The notes under the pieces: model-generated
Seen by the model: the letters and a program-made list of their open reading frames with translations, nothing else
Databases searched by the model: none
Told to the model about the DNA's origin: nothing
Assembly: GCA_937125225.1 (NCBI GenBank)
Contig: CAKZLE010000006.1
Coordinates: 62,001 to 126,000, forward strand
DNA from: an uncultured Spirochaetia bacterium
GTDB lineage: Bacteria > Spirochaetota > Spirochaetia > CAKZLE01
Reading direction: 5' to 3'
DNA length: 64,000 bases
Translations under genes and position numbers: made by a program
Shown: positions 51,971-61,219 of the stretch, piece by piece
Layout: each line of letters opens with the position of its first letter
How positions within the stretch are numbered: position 1 is the stretch's first letter

Positions 51971-54208
51971 ATGAGATTCTTTGCGCAAACCGCAGCAAAC
52001 ATTAACGACATCACTGCCTCTGAGATCAGAGATCTTGGAGGAGAGAAGATAAAACTAGTCCCTGGAGGAGTTCAATTCCAGGGCGATATAGAACTTGGCT
52101 ACCGAGTCTGTCTCTATTCACGAACAGCATCAAGGTTACTAGTCGAGTTAGAATCAGCGACTCCAGGAAGGGCCCCCATCGTCATCACAAACAAAGACAC
52201 GCTTTATGATGCTGCCTATGCCATCGCATGGGATGAACACTTCTCAAGCGATATGACCTTTGCGGTCACCGTAACAGCGAATAAGACGAAATGGTTGACT
52301 AATACTCAGTTCGGAGCACTGCGAGTAAAGGATGCAATCGTTGATTATATGAGACAGAAATATCAGGAACGACCTGATGTCGATACAAAACATCCACATG
52401 TGACCTTCCATGCACATGTAACAGGGAAACAAGCCTTCTTCTATTTAGATTTCTCCGGACAGGGATTACACAGGAGAGGTTACCGTAAACATACGAGTGA
52501 GGCGATGCTCAAGGAACACCTTGCCGCATCACTTCTCCACAGAGCCGGGTATAAGACCTTTCATGATGAACTTCCCCCTATCCTTGATCCTTTCTGCGGA
52601 ATGGGAACCATACCTATAGAGGCTGCTCTCATTGCTACGAACACAGCACCTGGTCTTATCGCATCTGAGCGATTCGGTTTCACCACCTGGCTTGGTCATG
52701 TCCCTACAATCTGGGAGAGACTCATTGAAGAGGCAAAAGCAAAAATACAACCCTGCGAATCGAAGATCACAGGATGGGATATCAATGATCAGTATGTAGA
52801 ATATGCTAAAGAACATGCTCAGAGAGCTGGTGTGGAAAACTGTATCGAGTTCGATATAAAAGATTTCACCAAACTCACTAAAACCTATCCGAAGGGACTC
52901 ATGGTCACAGACCCTCCCTATGGAGTCAGGATGGGAAGCGCTAAAGAGGTGACCCTCCTCTTCCACCAGATGGGAAAAGTGTTTCAGAACAACTTCCCGG
53001 GATGGAAGATCAGTCTCCTCTGTGGAGAACCTGATCTTCTTGATGAGATCAAACTCCGACCTTCTTCAGCAAATACTATCTTCAATGGTGCTATACGATG
53101 TCTCTTCGTTCGGTATGATATCTTCGATGAAGATAAACGTATCGAACTCGAGCAAAAGGCTGAAGAGAAGAAACTCGCAAGACTATCGGCACCTCTCGGT
53201 GACCGTGCTGAGATGTGTAAGAACCGTATCAAGAAGAACAAACGAGTCATGAAATCTTACTTGAGTAAGAATGAAGTGACTAGTTACCGAATATATGATG
53301 CTGATATCCCTGAATTCTCAGCTGCTGTCGATATCTATGAGAATAGATGGGCTCATATTCAGGAATATGCTCCACCTAAGACTATCGAAACGGCAAAAGC
53401 TGAAGATAACTTCAGACAACTCATCGATGCAGTCCAAAGAGCAACCGGGATAGACTATGATAACATCTTCACGAAACAGAGGAAAAAACAGTCGGGAACT
53501 GATCAGTACGATAAGATGAATACGAAGGGTCAGACCTATATCATGAGAGAACATGGTTTGAAATTTCTCGTGAACTTCACAGACTATATCGATACAGGAA
53601 TCTTTCTCGATCACAGACCTGCAAGAGAAATGATCAAAGATATGGCAAAAGACTGCAGATTCTTGAATCTATTCGCCTATACCGGGACCGCGACAGTTCA
53701 TGCAGCAGCAGGTGGAGCACTCAGTACAATAACAGTTGATAGCTCTGCCACCTATCTCAAATGGGCTGAAGAGAACATGGAGCTCAATGGTTTCACAACT
53801 ATGAATCATATCTATGAAAAAGATGACTGTATTCACTGGCTCAAGGCAAACAGGGAAAAGTTCGATCTTATCTTCTTGGACCCTCCTACCTTCTCAAATT
53901 CAAAAAGCAGAAAAGATACCTTTGATATCCAAAAAGACCATAGAGGGCTCATTATGCTCGTCATGAGGCATCTGACACCTAATGGCACATTGATCTTCTC
54001 TAATAACTTCAGACGTTTCTACCTTGATCCTAGATTGAAAGAACAATATTCCATAGAAGAGATCACCGACCGGTCGATCCCTCAGGACTTCAAGAGGAAT
54101 ACAAAGATCCATAGGTGTTGGCTTTTCAAGCCGAAGAGAGTCGTTGCTAAAGTACAGCCTAAGGCTAAACCGGTGAGAAAGATCAAACTGAAAAAACCTA
54201 TCGAATAG
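51971..54208 (+). CDS. rlmKL: 23S rRNA bifunctional methyltransferase RlmKL
   Basis: A 745-residue protein combining RlmL (m2G2445) and RlmK (m7G2069). The N-terminal THUMP domain is followed by the first Rossmann fold with PFCGMGTIPIEAALIA and TDPPYGVRM. The second, after about residue 430, has RFLNLFAYTGTATVHAAAGGA and LDPPTFSNSKS, the DPPTFS motif of RlmK. Both catalytic cores appear intact. A TAGGAGA ribosome-binding site precedes the ATG. TATACT (51928-51933) is a possible -10 box without a good -35. A terminator follows. Confidence 0.92.
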   Translation: MRFFAQTAANINDITASEIRDLGGEKIKLVPGGVQFQGDIELGYRVCLYSRTASRLLVELESATPGRAPIVITNKDTLYDAAYAIAWDEHFSSDMTFAVTVTANKTKWLTNTQFGALRVKDAIVDYMRQKYQERPDVDTKHPHVTFHAHVTGKQAFFYLDFSGQGLHRRGYRKHTSEAMLKEHLAASLLHRAGYKTFHDELPPILDPFCGMGTIPIEAALIATNTAPGLIASERFGFTTWLGHVPTIWERLIEEAKAKIQPCESKITGWDINDQYVEYAKEHAQRAGVENCIEFDIKDFTKLTKTYPKGLMVTDPPYGVRMGSAKEVTLLFHQMGKVFQNNFPGWKISLLCGEPDLLDEIKLRPSSANTIFNGAIRCLFVRYDIFDEDKRIELEQKAEEKKLARLSAPLGDRAEMCKNRIKKNKRVMKSYLSKNEVTSYRIYDADIPEFSAAVDIYENRWAHIQEYAPPKTIETAKAEDNFRQLIDAVQRATGIDYDNIFTKQRKKQSGTDQYDKMNTKGQTYIMREHGLKFLVNFTDYIDTGIFLDHRPAREMIKDMAKDCRFLNLFAYTGTATVHAAAGGALSTITVDSSATYLKWAEENMELNGFTTMNHIYEKDDCIHWLKANREKFDLIFLDPPTFSNSKSRKDTFDIQKDHRGLIMLVMRHLTPNGTLIFSNNFRRFYLDPRLKEQYSIEEITDRSIPQDFKRNTKIHRCWLFKPKRVVAKVQPKAKPVRKIKLKKPIE

Positions 54209-54235
54209 TCTGATAGATAAATACAAATAGGAAAG

Positions 54236-54274
54236 CAGCTATCTGTTAATGAATAACAGATCAGCTGTTTTTTT
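54236..54274 (+). terminator. rlmKL terminator
   Basis: CAGCTATCTGTTA pairs with TAACAGATCAGCTG (one unpaired G) around a 5-base loop, followed by seven T. Confidence 0.8.
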
Positions 54275-54280
54275 GGGCTC

Positions 54281-54306
54281 AAAAAAGCCGTTCCCGAAGG
54301 AACGGC
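54281..54306 (-). terminator. Terminator of the major outer-membrane protein gene
   Basis: On the minus strand, GCCGTTCC and its complement form an 8-bp stem (54287-54294, 54299-54306) with a tetraloop, followed by six T (54286-54281). Confidence 0.85.
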
Positions 54307-54333
54307 TTTATATAAACTAGTTAAGAAATAATC

Positions 54334-55521
54334 TTAAAGAGCGATAGTTACTGAAGCAGCTACAACGCCCTTAGCATCAGTTGCATCAGCTCCAACATCT
54401 GTAAAGTCGTCAGCCTCGTATCCAAGATACAAAGTAGCACCATCAATAAGAGTAGTGTTTTCGATTGTAGCTGTTAAATCAATAACGCCAGCGCTAGTAT
54501 AACCACCACCGAGAGTTACGGTATAATCTTCAACTGTATAAACAGCTGATGCACCAGCACTCCAAGCATTTGCATTATCAAATGATCCGTCTACGGTAAG
54601 AGCAATCTCATCATTAAGATCAGTTGAAGCTTCTACTGCAAGGTCCCATCCAGTGATAAGTGTAGAACCAGTTACTGTTAATGCAACTGCATCAAGAGTA
54701 AGTCCAGCTTCTACTGCAAGGTCAGTACCTGCAACAGTATCATTGAAGAAATATCCATCAAGTGTTACAGCAGTTCCATCCATATCTAATGTTGTTGCAA
54801 GAGATACATCCATATCAGCAAAGTTATCAGCTGTATCGACAGCTACTGTTACTGCAGTCCCATCCATATCATAAGCAAGCTCAGCGGATACATCAGCTGC
54901 ACCGTCGAATCCTAAACCTAAGCCAACAGTAACGCCATCAGCAACTTCCATTGAAGTTCCAAGGTAAGCAGCATATGCGCCATCATAATAGAAAGCACCT
55001 ACTGTATAGTCTTCATAAGTCAAAGATGCACCATCGCCAGTTCCAAAGGCACCAGAAACAACATTATCATCTGAATCTACTTCATCTGAACCATCACGAT
55101 CCTGAAAATCAGTAGCCATATTGAGGCTGTCATCCATACCAAGGATACTTACTTCCCAGTTCTCACCAACGATCTTAGCTGTGTCGATTGATACAGATGA
55201 AGAAATCTCATCACCAGTCTCATCATCACCTAAGATAACATCATCTTCATCCAAGTCCTGTCCATCGATGTCAACATCGATTGATCCACTCATTTCGATT
55301 ACAGCATAAACGTCTGCATCGCCCATTGCACTAGCATCAGCTGTATCCAGTGTGAAACTGAATTCTGCATCAGCTGTATCTGTTCCATTTACCATTCCAA
55401 ATTCGTCCGCATCCAAGTCATATTGGAGCGCAAGTGAAGCTTCACCTGTTAATGTGATGTCAGCGAAAGCCATACCGCCGATAAGAAGCAGTGCCAAAAG
55501 TACGATAGTTAATTTTTTCAT
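54334..55521 (-). CDS. Major outer-membrane porin-like protein
   Basis: A 395-residue secreted protein: signal peptide (residues 1-20, cleavage near AFA/DIT), then alternating-hydrophobicity strands with many Asp and Gly-turn residues through the length, and a C-terminal segment ...GVVAASVTIAL. The composition is rich in Asp, Ala, Thr and Val and poor in Cys. It looks like a large beta-barrel or porin of a diderm, with no known family motif. A fully consensus promoter, strong AGGAGG and a strong terminator point to very high expression. The codons used are a restricted set unlike the rest of the window, as expected for a highly expressed protein. Confidence 0.75.
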   Translation of the reverse strand: MKKLTIVLLALLLIGGMAFADITLTGEASLALQYDLDADEFGMVNGTDTADAEFSFTLDTADASAMGDADVYAVIEMSGSIDVDIDGQDLDEDDVILGDDETGDEISSSVSIDTAKIVGENWEVSILGMDDSLNMATDFQDRDGSDEVDSDDNVVSGAFGTGDGASLTYEDYTVGAFYYDGAYAAYLGTSMEVADGVTVGLGLGFDGAADVSAELAYDMDGTAVTVAVDTADNFADMDVSLATTLDMDGTAVTLDGYFFNDTVAGTDLAVEAGLTLDAVALTVTGSTLITGWDLAVEASTDLNDEIALTVDGSFDNANAWSAGASAVYTVEDYTVTLGGGYTSAGVIDLTATIENTTLIDGATLYLGYEADDFTDVGADATDAKGVVAASVTIAL

Positions 55522-55592
55522 ACTTCCTCCTAAAAATTTCGGGGCAGGCCAAAGACCCGCGTTATTCCCTTTTATTTAGCTATACTTCGACA

Positions 55593-55621
55593 ATTATAAC
55601 AATCGAGCCTACTACTGTCAA
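55593..55621 (-). promoter_or_regulatory. Full-consensus promoter of the outer-membrane protein gene
   Basis: On the minus strand, TTGACA (55621-55616), 17 bases, TATAAT (55598-55593). All twelve bases match the sigma-70 consensus. The leader is about 70 bases. Confidence 0.9.
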
Positions 55622-55833
55622 GAAATTATCAAATTACTCGTGAAATACGCCTATTTGATGTTTTTTGGCAGGTTTTGACTCCAAATTAGTATAATTCTCT
55701 CCATATATAGACGTCTTCATAGTAAAAACGTCCTACAAACTATAACACAGATATTCAGATATGGTTAATAAAAATGTGAATACATTTGTAAAATATTCTA
55801 AAAATATACAATAAATATTTAAATATAAAAGAA
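55622..55833. other. AT-rich intergenic region
   Basis: About 210 bases, strongly A+T-rich, between the outer-membrane protein promoter and the 3' end of the GNAT gene. I see no intrinsic terminator with a clear T-run and no credible ORF. Several TATA-like hexamers occur by chance in such sequence. Confidence 0.5.
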
Positions 55834-56805
55834 TTAAATCTCTGATTTCTGATTATCTCTCCATGTTGCGATATCAAGGGCAAATCTCTCACTTATCAGG
55901 GAGAAACCTCTTCTATCAAGTGAAGGTGCCAAAGATTTAGCTCTACCACTGAGTTCGATGATAATCCGATCTGCCTCATTCTCTGATGCTTTCCTGCAAA
56001 GAGTATCGATAAGGAGCTTAAAGATACCGAGCCCCCTGTAGATCGGTTCTACATAAAGATCCTTCACTATATATATAAGAGAGGATCCCTCAAAGGAGGA
56101 TGGAGATGCGGCGATGAAACCGGCGAACTCACCAGTCGGGGATTCGATACAGACCATCAGCCAGGAATCATCAAAGGTGTTCCATTCCGCTTCACATTCC
56201 TGGAAGAGGAGTTGATCTAACGGATACCCTACCCCGGAGAATTCAGGTTGGAGTCTCTCTTCTGCGATCTTCCGAATATGGTCCTTCCATTTATCTTGAT
56301 CGAAAGTGACAATAAAATCAGAGAGGATCAGATCTGCTATACTCTCCTCAGGTTCCCCGAGACTCTTCAAGTAGTGAAGTTCAGTCTGCTGTTCATACCA
56401 TTTATAGATCTTCTGCTTTATCTCTCTTTCTTTATAGTAAAACCAGAGTCTCTCAACTGCAGGTTCTTGTTTCAAGACGTTCTTGAACTCTCTAAAGACA
56501 CCCTTCCCTCTAGCAAGGGCAGAACGAAGTTTCTCTCGGTAGATGGGGTTCCGTAAAGAGGAGACGAATTTCTCCATGATACGAAAGCCATCAGAAGGTC
56601 TCCAGGTAGGATGCTCAAGGTAACGTTCTTCATCCCCCTTATCTTCGGAAGCGATCAGATCAAGGGCTATCGGTACACCGGTCTTGAGATCGAGAATATA
56701 ATCTGAGGATTGATCCTCCATGCAGAAGATGATCTGGTATACCAGTTCATCAGTCAATGGAGGTATCGTATAGCGGTCGATTTGAGTCTCTTGTCTATTA
56801 TTCAT
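55834..56805 (-). CDS. GNAT acetyltransferase-domain protein
   Basis: A 323-residue protein. The C-terminal half (residues about 190-310) is a GNAT fold: VKDLYVEPIYRGLGIFKLLIDTL (acetyl-CoA loop R-G-x-G-x-x-K/L) and a following NEADRIIIELS segment. The N-terminal 180 residues contain an acidic helical part of a type I do not recognise, ending near residue 190. The acceptor substrate is unknown. The start is the ATG at 56805, because a promoter -10 box is 8 bases upstream. The longer ORF start at 56832 lacks a ribosome-binding site. It is monocistronic. Confidence 0.75.
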   Translation of the reverse strand: MNNRQETQIDRYTIPPLTDELVYQIIFCMEDQSSDYILDLKTGVPIALDLIASEDKGDEERYLEHPTWRPSDGFRIMEKFVSSLRNPIYREKLRSALARGKGVFREFKNVLKQEPAVERLWFYYKEREIKQKIYKWYEQQTELHYLKSLGEPEESIADLILSDFIVTFDQDKWKDHIRKIAEERLQPEFSGVGYPLDQLLFQECEAEWNTFDDSWLMVCIESPTGEFAGFIAASPSSFEGSSLIYIVKDLYVEPIYRGLGIFKLLIDTLCRKASENEADRIIIELSGRAKSLAPSLDRRGFSLISERFALDIATWRDNQKSEI

Positions 56806-56812
56806 CGTGATT

Positions 56813-56841
56813 ATTGTACAGCTAAGTTCCATGGAAGTAAA
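56813..56841 (-). promoter_or_regulatory. GNAT gene promoter, predicted leaderless
   Basis: On the minus strand, TACAAT (56818-56813) ends 8 bases before the A of the ATG at 56805. TTTACT (56841-56836) lies 17 bases upstream as a good -35. Confidence 0.5.
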
Positions 56842-56886
56842 TAACAGATTGTAGCGGCCTAATTCATAAGCTTAGAGGCTTACCCC

Positions 56887-56915
56887 TTGACTTAGAAGGG
56901 AATAAATTAGATATT
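56887..56915 (+). promoter_or_regulatory. Enolase promoter
   Basis: TTGACT (56887-56892), 17 bases, GATATT (56910-56915). It lies 36 bases before the eno ATG. Confidence 0.6.
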
Positions 56916-56948
56916 CTAGGAGTGAATAACTTATTCAGGAGAGTATAA

Positions 56949-58250
<1,302 letters not shown>

Positions 58251-58272
58251 TCAGTCTTAGATAAGATCAAAG

Positions 58273-58297
58273 GGAGTGCTTCGGCACTCCTTTTTTT
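58273..58297 (+). terminator. Enolase terminator
   Basis: GGAGTGC and GCACTCC form a 7-bp stem around TTCG, followed by seven T. It also blocks convergent transcripts weakly. Confidence 0.9.
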
Positions 58298-58388
58298 GAC
58301 TTTACTTAATAAAGAGCATAGCCTATCATCACTATCTTCACTTAAATAGCATAGTCTTACCTGAGATATCTATTATGTCTATGGGATT

Positions 58389-58991
58389 CTATTGATCTTC
58401 GGAGAAGAATCTATTCACATATTTCTTAACGAGACCATAAGGGAAGCCTTTCCTAGCCAGTCGTTGCATAAGCTTTTGAGGATCATCATTTCTTTTGGAG
58501 AATCTAGTAACGGCCTGCTCGACTATCGAATCATCATCAATCCCTGCAGTATCGATCGCATTCTGTGCAATATCACGATTCACACCCTTCTTCATGAGTC
58601 CCGCAAGTAGCATCTGCCTGCTTTCCGGTTTCTTTCTCAAACGGGCCCTGATCCATATCTCTGCAAATCTCGTATCATCAAGATATCTCCTATCAAGAAG
58701 ATAGGAGATGACTGATTCAATAATACCCTCTGAAAAAGAACGTTGCTTGAGCTTCAACTTAAGTTCTTCGATACTGTGATCTCTCATTGCGAGAAGATCC
58801 AAGGCCTTCTGTTTTGCAGTGATCAGCTGACATATGTCACGGAGCTGCTCGAACTCATGTTCTTCGAGTTCCTGACCATTTACTAGGGCATGATCCTCTA
58901 CTACAGATTTGGGCACAAAAAAAGAGGAGCCATCCTCTGATACAGCGGTAATACCCCTGCCAGATGCTCCTCTTTTGATACGAGCGTACAT
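58389..58991 (-). CDS. recX: RecX regulatory protein
   Basis: A 200-residue RecX-family protein, which binds RecA and limits its filaments. It has the three-helix repeat pattern: ALDLLAMRDHSIEELKLKLKQR (residues about 60-81), YLDDTRFAEIWIRARLRKKPESRQMLLAGLMKKGV (residues 97-131) and a C-terminal repeat with KRNDDPQKLMQRLARKGF. Helix 1 is typical of the family. It starts 9 bases after the rpsI stop without a clear ribosome-binding site, so translation may be coupled. recA is not in the window. Placement after ribosomal genes is unusual. Confidence 0.85.
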   Translation of the reverse strand: MYARIKRGASGRGITAVSEDGSSFFVPKSVVEDHALVNGQELEEHEFEQLRDICQLITAKQKALDLLAMRDHSIEELKLKLKQRSFSEGIIESVISYLLDRRYLDDTRFAEIWIRARLRKKPESRQMLLAGLMKKGVNRDIAQNAIDTAGIDDDSIVEQAVTRFSKRNDDPQKLMQRLARKGFPYGLVKKYVNRFFSEDQ

Positions 58992-59000
58992 AGACGCTTT

Positions 59001-59399
59001 CTATCTTTTTGAGAACTGGAACTTTCTTCGTGCTCCACGCTGTCCGTATTTCTTACGTTCAACCATTCTGGAGTCTCGAGTCAAGAATCCGTTAGCTCTA
59101 AGTACTTTGATATTTGTCTCATCAAAGTGAGCTAGTGCTCTAGCGATACCATGTCTACAAGCTCCTGCCTGTCCTGATGGTCCACCGCCTTTGACATTGA
59201 TAACAATATCGAATTTTGTGAGTGTATCAGTAACATCCATTGGCTGTTTTACCACAAAGACAAAACTTGGGTTACCAAAGAACTCTTCAACGGTTCTGTT
59301 GTTGATCTTGATCTGTCCATTACCTTCTCGAAGGTAGACACGTGCTACTGCAGTTTTTCTTCTTCCTGTTCCCAGTGCAAGGTTTACATTATTTGCCAT
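59001..59399 (-). CDS. rpsI: 30S ribosomal protein S9
   Basis: A 132-residue S9. [17 protein letters not shown] and the C-terminal basic tail ending FQFSKR, whose last residues contact P-site tRNA, are typical, as is [19 protein letters not shown]. Length is normal. It is 17 bases after rplM with a GGGG ribosome-binding site, the usual L13-S9 operon pair. Confidence 0.96.
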   Translation of the reverse strand: MANNVNLALGTGRRKTAVARVYLREGNGQIKINNRTVEEFFGNPSFVFVVKQPMDVTDTLTKFDIVINVKGGGPSGQAGACRHGIARALAHFDETNIKVLRANGFLTRDSRMVERKKYGQRGARRKFQFSKR

Positions 59400-59416
59400 T
59401 ATTTTGCCCCTAACCC

Positions 59417-59845
59417 TTAAATTTCAACCTTGATAGGTTTCTGAGCCGCATGTGGATGATCGGCTCCTGCATATACTTTAAGATTAGTGAAGAGAGTTCT
59501 TCCTAATCTTCCTTTTGGTAACATACCTCTTACTGCATGTTCCATTGGATATACTGGTTTTCTTTTGACCATGTCTCTATAAGCCTCTGCAGTCAATCCA
59601 CCTGGATATCCTGAGTGTCTATAATAGATCTTTTTAGTCTCTTTTCCACCGGTAACTTCTGCTTTCTCAGCATTCACGATGATTACAAAATCACCAAGAT
59701 CCTGATGAGGTGCAAATTCCGGTTTATTCTTTCCACGAAGAATTTTAGCTGCTTCAACAGCTACTCTACCAAGACGTTTTCCTTCGGCATCAATGATGTA
59801 CCATTTCTTAACTACGTCTTTTGGTTTAACAAATATCGTTTTCAT
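59417..59845 (-). CDS. rplM: 50S ribosomal protein L13
   Basis: A 142-residue L13. It carries the family core: [36 protein letters not shown] and [11 protein letters not shown]. The ATG at 59845 is chosen because it matches the L13 N-terminus, while the longer ORF to 59923 adds an unrelated 26-residue tail. AGGGTAG lies a few bases upstream. It is the first gene of rplM-rpsI-recX. A possible promoter (TAGACT, 16 bases, TATATA) lies near 59900-59930 but is weak. Confidence 0.95.
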   Translation of the reverse strand: MKTIFVKPKDVVKKWYIIDAEGKRLGRVAVEAAKILRGKNKPEFAPHQDLGDFVIIVNAEKAEVTGGKETKKIYYRHSGYPGGLTAEAYRDMVKRKPVYPMEHAVRGMLPKGRLGRTLFTNLKVYAGADHPHAAQKPIKVEI

Positions 59846-59992
59846 ATTTTCTACCCTATTCTTTCTAAATAGCTTTACTGCGTAATAGCGGTGTATCTTT
59901 TCATATATACCACTTATTGTCAAGAAGTCTAAAGCGTTAGAGTATCAAAAAATGACACAACTATCCCTATAGACCCTGCAGCCCCGAATCAC

Positions 59993-60021
59993 TTGCTTTC
60001 CTTTGAATCCATCAGTATCTT
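59993..60021 (+). promoter_or_regulatory. Ferredoxin gene promoter, predicted leaderless
   Basis: TATCTT (60016-60021) ends 7 bases before the A of the ATG at 60028. TTGCTT (59993-59998) lies 17 bases upstream. The -10 is a weak match on its own. Confidence 0.4.
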
Positions 60022-60027
60022 CTGCTT

Positions 60028-60267
60028 ATGAAGATAACGATAGATACAAGCAAGTGTGCCGGATGCAGCATCTGCCAGCATATAGCTCCCACACTATTTT
60101 ATATGAACGGTTACCATGCTGAGATCTCGCAAAAGATGCTAGATCAGCTACAGACCGATGAGATCCTGCAATTCAAACTCCAGGAGGTCCTAGATACTTG
60201 TCCTGCAGGCGCGATCACAGTCACTGAGGATGTTGACAACGGGAGTGCAACACCAACAGATCAGTAA
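60028..60267 (+). CDS. [4Fe-4S] ferredoxin, one cluster
   Basis: A 79-residue protein with C-A-G-C-S-I-C near the N terminus and a fourth Cys in DTCPAGAIT, the one-cluster ferredoxin pattern (C-x2-C-x2-C...C-P). It has a loop of about 40 residues between the first three cysteines and the last, as in Thermotoga or archaeal ferredoxins. It should carry single electrons in the cytoplasm. No partner enzyme lies nearby. The ATG has no ribosome-binding site. The 86 bases to the next gene hold no clear terminator. Confidence 0.8.
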   Translation: MKITIDTSKCAGCSICQHIAPTLFYMNGYHAEISQKMLDQLQTDEILQFKLQEVLDTCPAGAITVTEDVDNGSATPTDQ

Positions 60268-60353
60268 GGTTGAGATTCCTTTAAGAAATCCTTTATCTCA
60301 CAACTCTGTGATAGACCATTCATAGACAGTTAGGAGTGTGATCCTTACTGTCC

Positions 60354-61184
60354 CTAGGCTCCATTTACCGACCGCACGAATCGGAGAACACCCTGTATCT
60401 CACCCTCAGAGAACTCTCTGGGAATGATGATTGGATAATTCTCTCCAGGAGGAAGTAAGACCCCCTGTTCTAAAGCCTTCTTAAAGACTTCGATATAGGC
60501 TGCCGAATCAAGCCCTGTATTTATATACGGCCCACGCCGATCCCATTCAAGGAGATCTAACATCCTCTGAAACTCCGAACCATATCCTACAGGGCTGTGC
60601 ATAGTCCGTATCAATCCTGATATGGTCTTGATTAGCACATCGATGAGAAATGGAGAGAGCATATCAGATGGAGGCATCTTCGCTAGCAGCTCCGTATCTT
60701 TGACACAAACAACCTGTGGAGCGAAACTCCCTGGGAAAGGGAAAGTCGGTAAGAGTAGGTTTGGCTGAACCTGCTGCTCCGGGATGAATGGTCTCCAATA
60801 CATGATCTGCTCATGAGTATTGGGTGTCATAGCGGGGTCAAGGATCTGTGATCCTCGAATCCGTTTGCCCAATGCTAACGAGACAGCCTCCATGGTCCGT
60901 TCTCTATTCGCATATAAACGAAATACTGGATAGTCAGTGAACATGAGTTTCAATATTTTTTCAAGCCTTCCATCGTAGATTGAGGGATATTCTGCAAATA
61001 ATCCTCGAGAAACTGTCGATTTAATCGCCTGAGATATTCCCGGAGGTCTATGTCCGAGTATTGCACGCCCATTATTCTGATAAAGATCGATATAACGACG
61101 ACCTTTACGGTCGTATAATCTATATCCTCTCGCTCGTACGATGATAGGCATGGTGTATGCATCTGAATTCACTGATCTTCCCAT
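60354..61184 (-). CDS. Aminotransferase class III-like protein, apparently without the catalytic half
   Basis: A 276-residue protein whose first 75 residues match the start of class III aminotransferases (RARGYRLYDRKGRRYIDLYQNNGRAILGHRPP, then a helix ...AIKSTVSRG). The part that should carry the PLP-binding lysine and D-E-V-Q-x-G-x-G-R loop is missing; the remainder (residues 130-276) shows no aminotransferase motif except a C-terminal LRFVRSV-type helix. Active members are about 430 residues. It is either a degenerate remnant or a protein of other function. The start lies 10 bases after pcrA and lacks a ribosome-binding site. I am not sure of function. Confidence 0.5.
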   Translation of the reverse strand: MGRSVNSDAYTMPIIVRARGYRLYDRKGRRYIDLYQNNGRAILGHRPPGISQAIKSTVSRGLFAEYPSIYDGRLEKILKLMFTDYPVFRLYANRERTMEAVSLALGKRIRGSQILDPAMTPNTHEQIMYWRPFIPEQQVQPNLLLPTFPFPGSFAPQVVCVKDTELLAKMPPSDMLSPFLIDVLIKTISGLIRTMHSPVGYGSEFQRMLDLLEWDRRGPYINTGLDSAAYIEVFKKALEQGVLLPPGENYPIIIPREFSEGEIQGVLRFVRSVNGA

Positions 61185-61190
61185 AACCGT

Positions 61191-61219
61191 ATACTACCAG
61201 TCCTTCGCAATCTTCTCAA
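61191..61219 (-). promoter_or_regulatory. Promoter of the aminotransferase-like gene, predicted leaderless
   Basis: On the minus strand, TAGTAT (61196-61191) ends 7 bases before the A of the ATG at 61184. TTGAGA (61219-61214) lies 17 bases upstream, inside the end of pcrA. Both hexamers are fair matches. Confidence 0.45.

Noticed and set aside
55640-55740. A short minus-strand ORF of about 28 codons beginning ATGAAGACG upstream of the outer-membrane protein promoter
   Set aside because: AT-rich region, no good ribosome-binding site and no conservation evidence.
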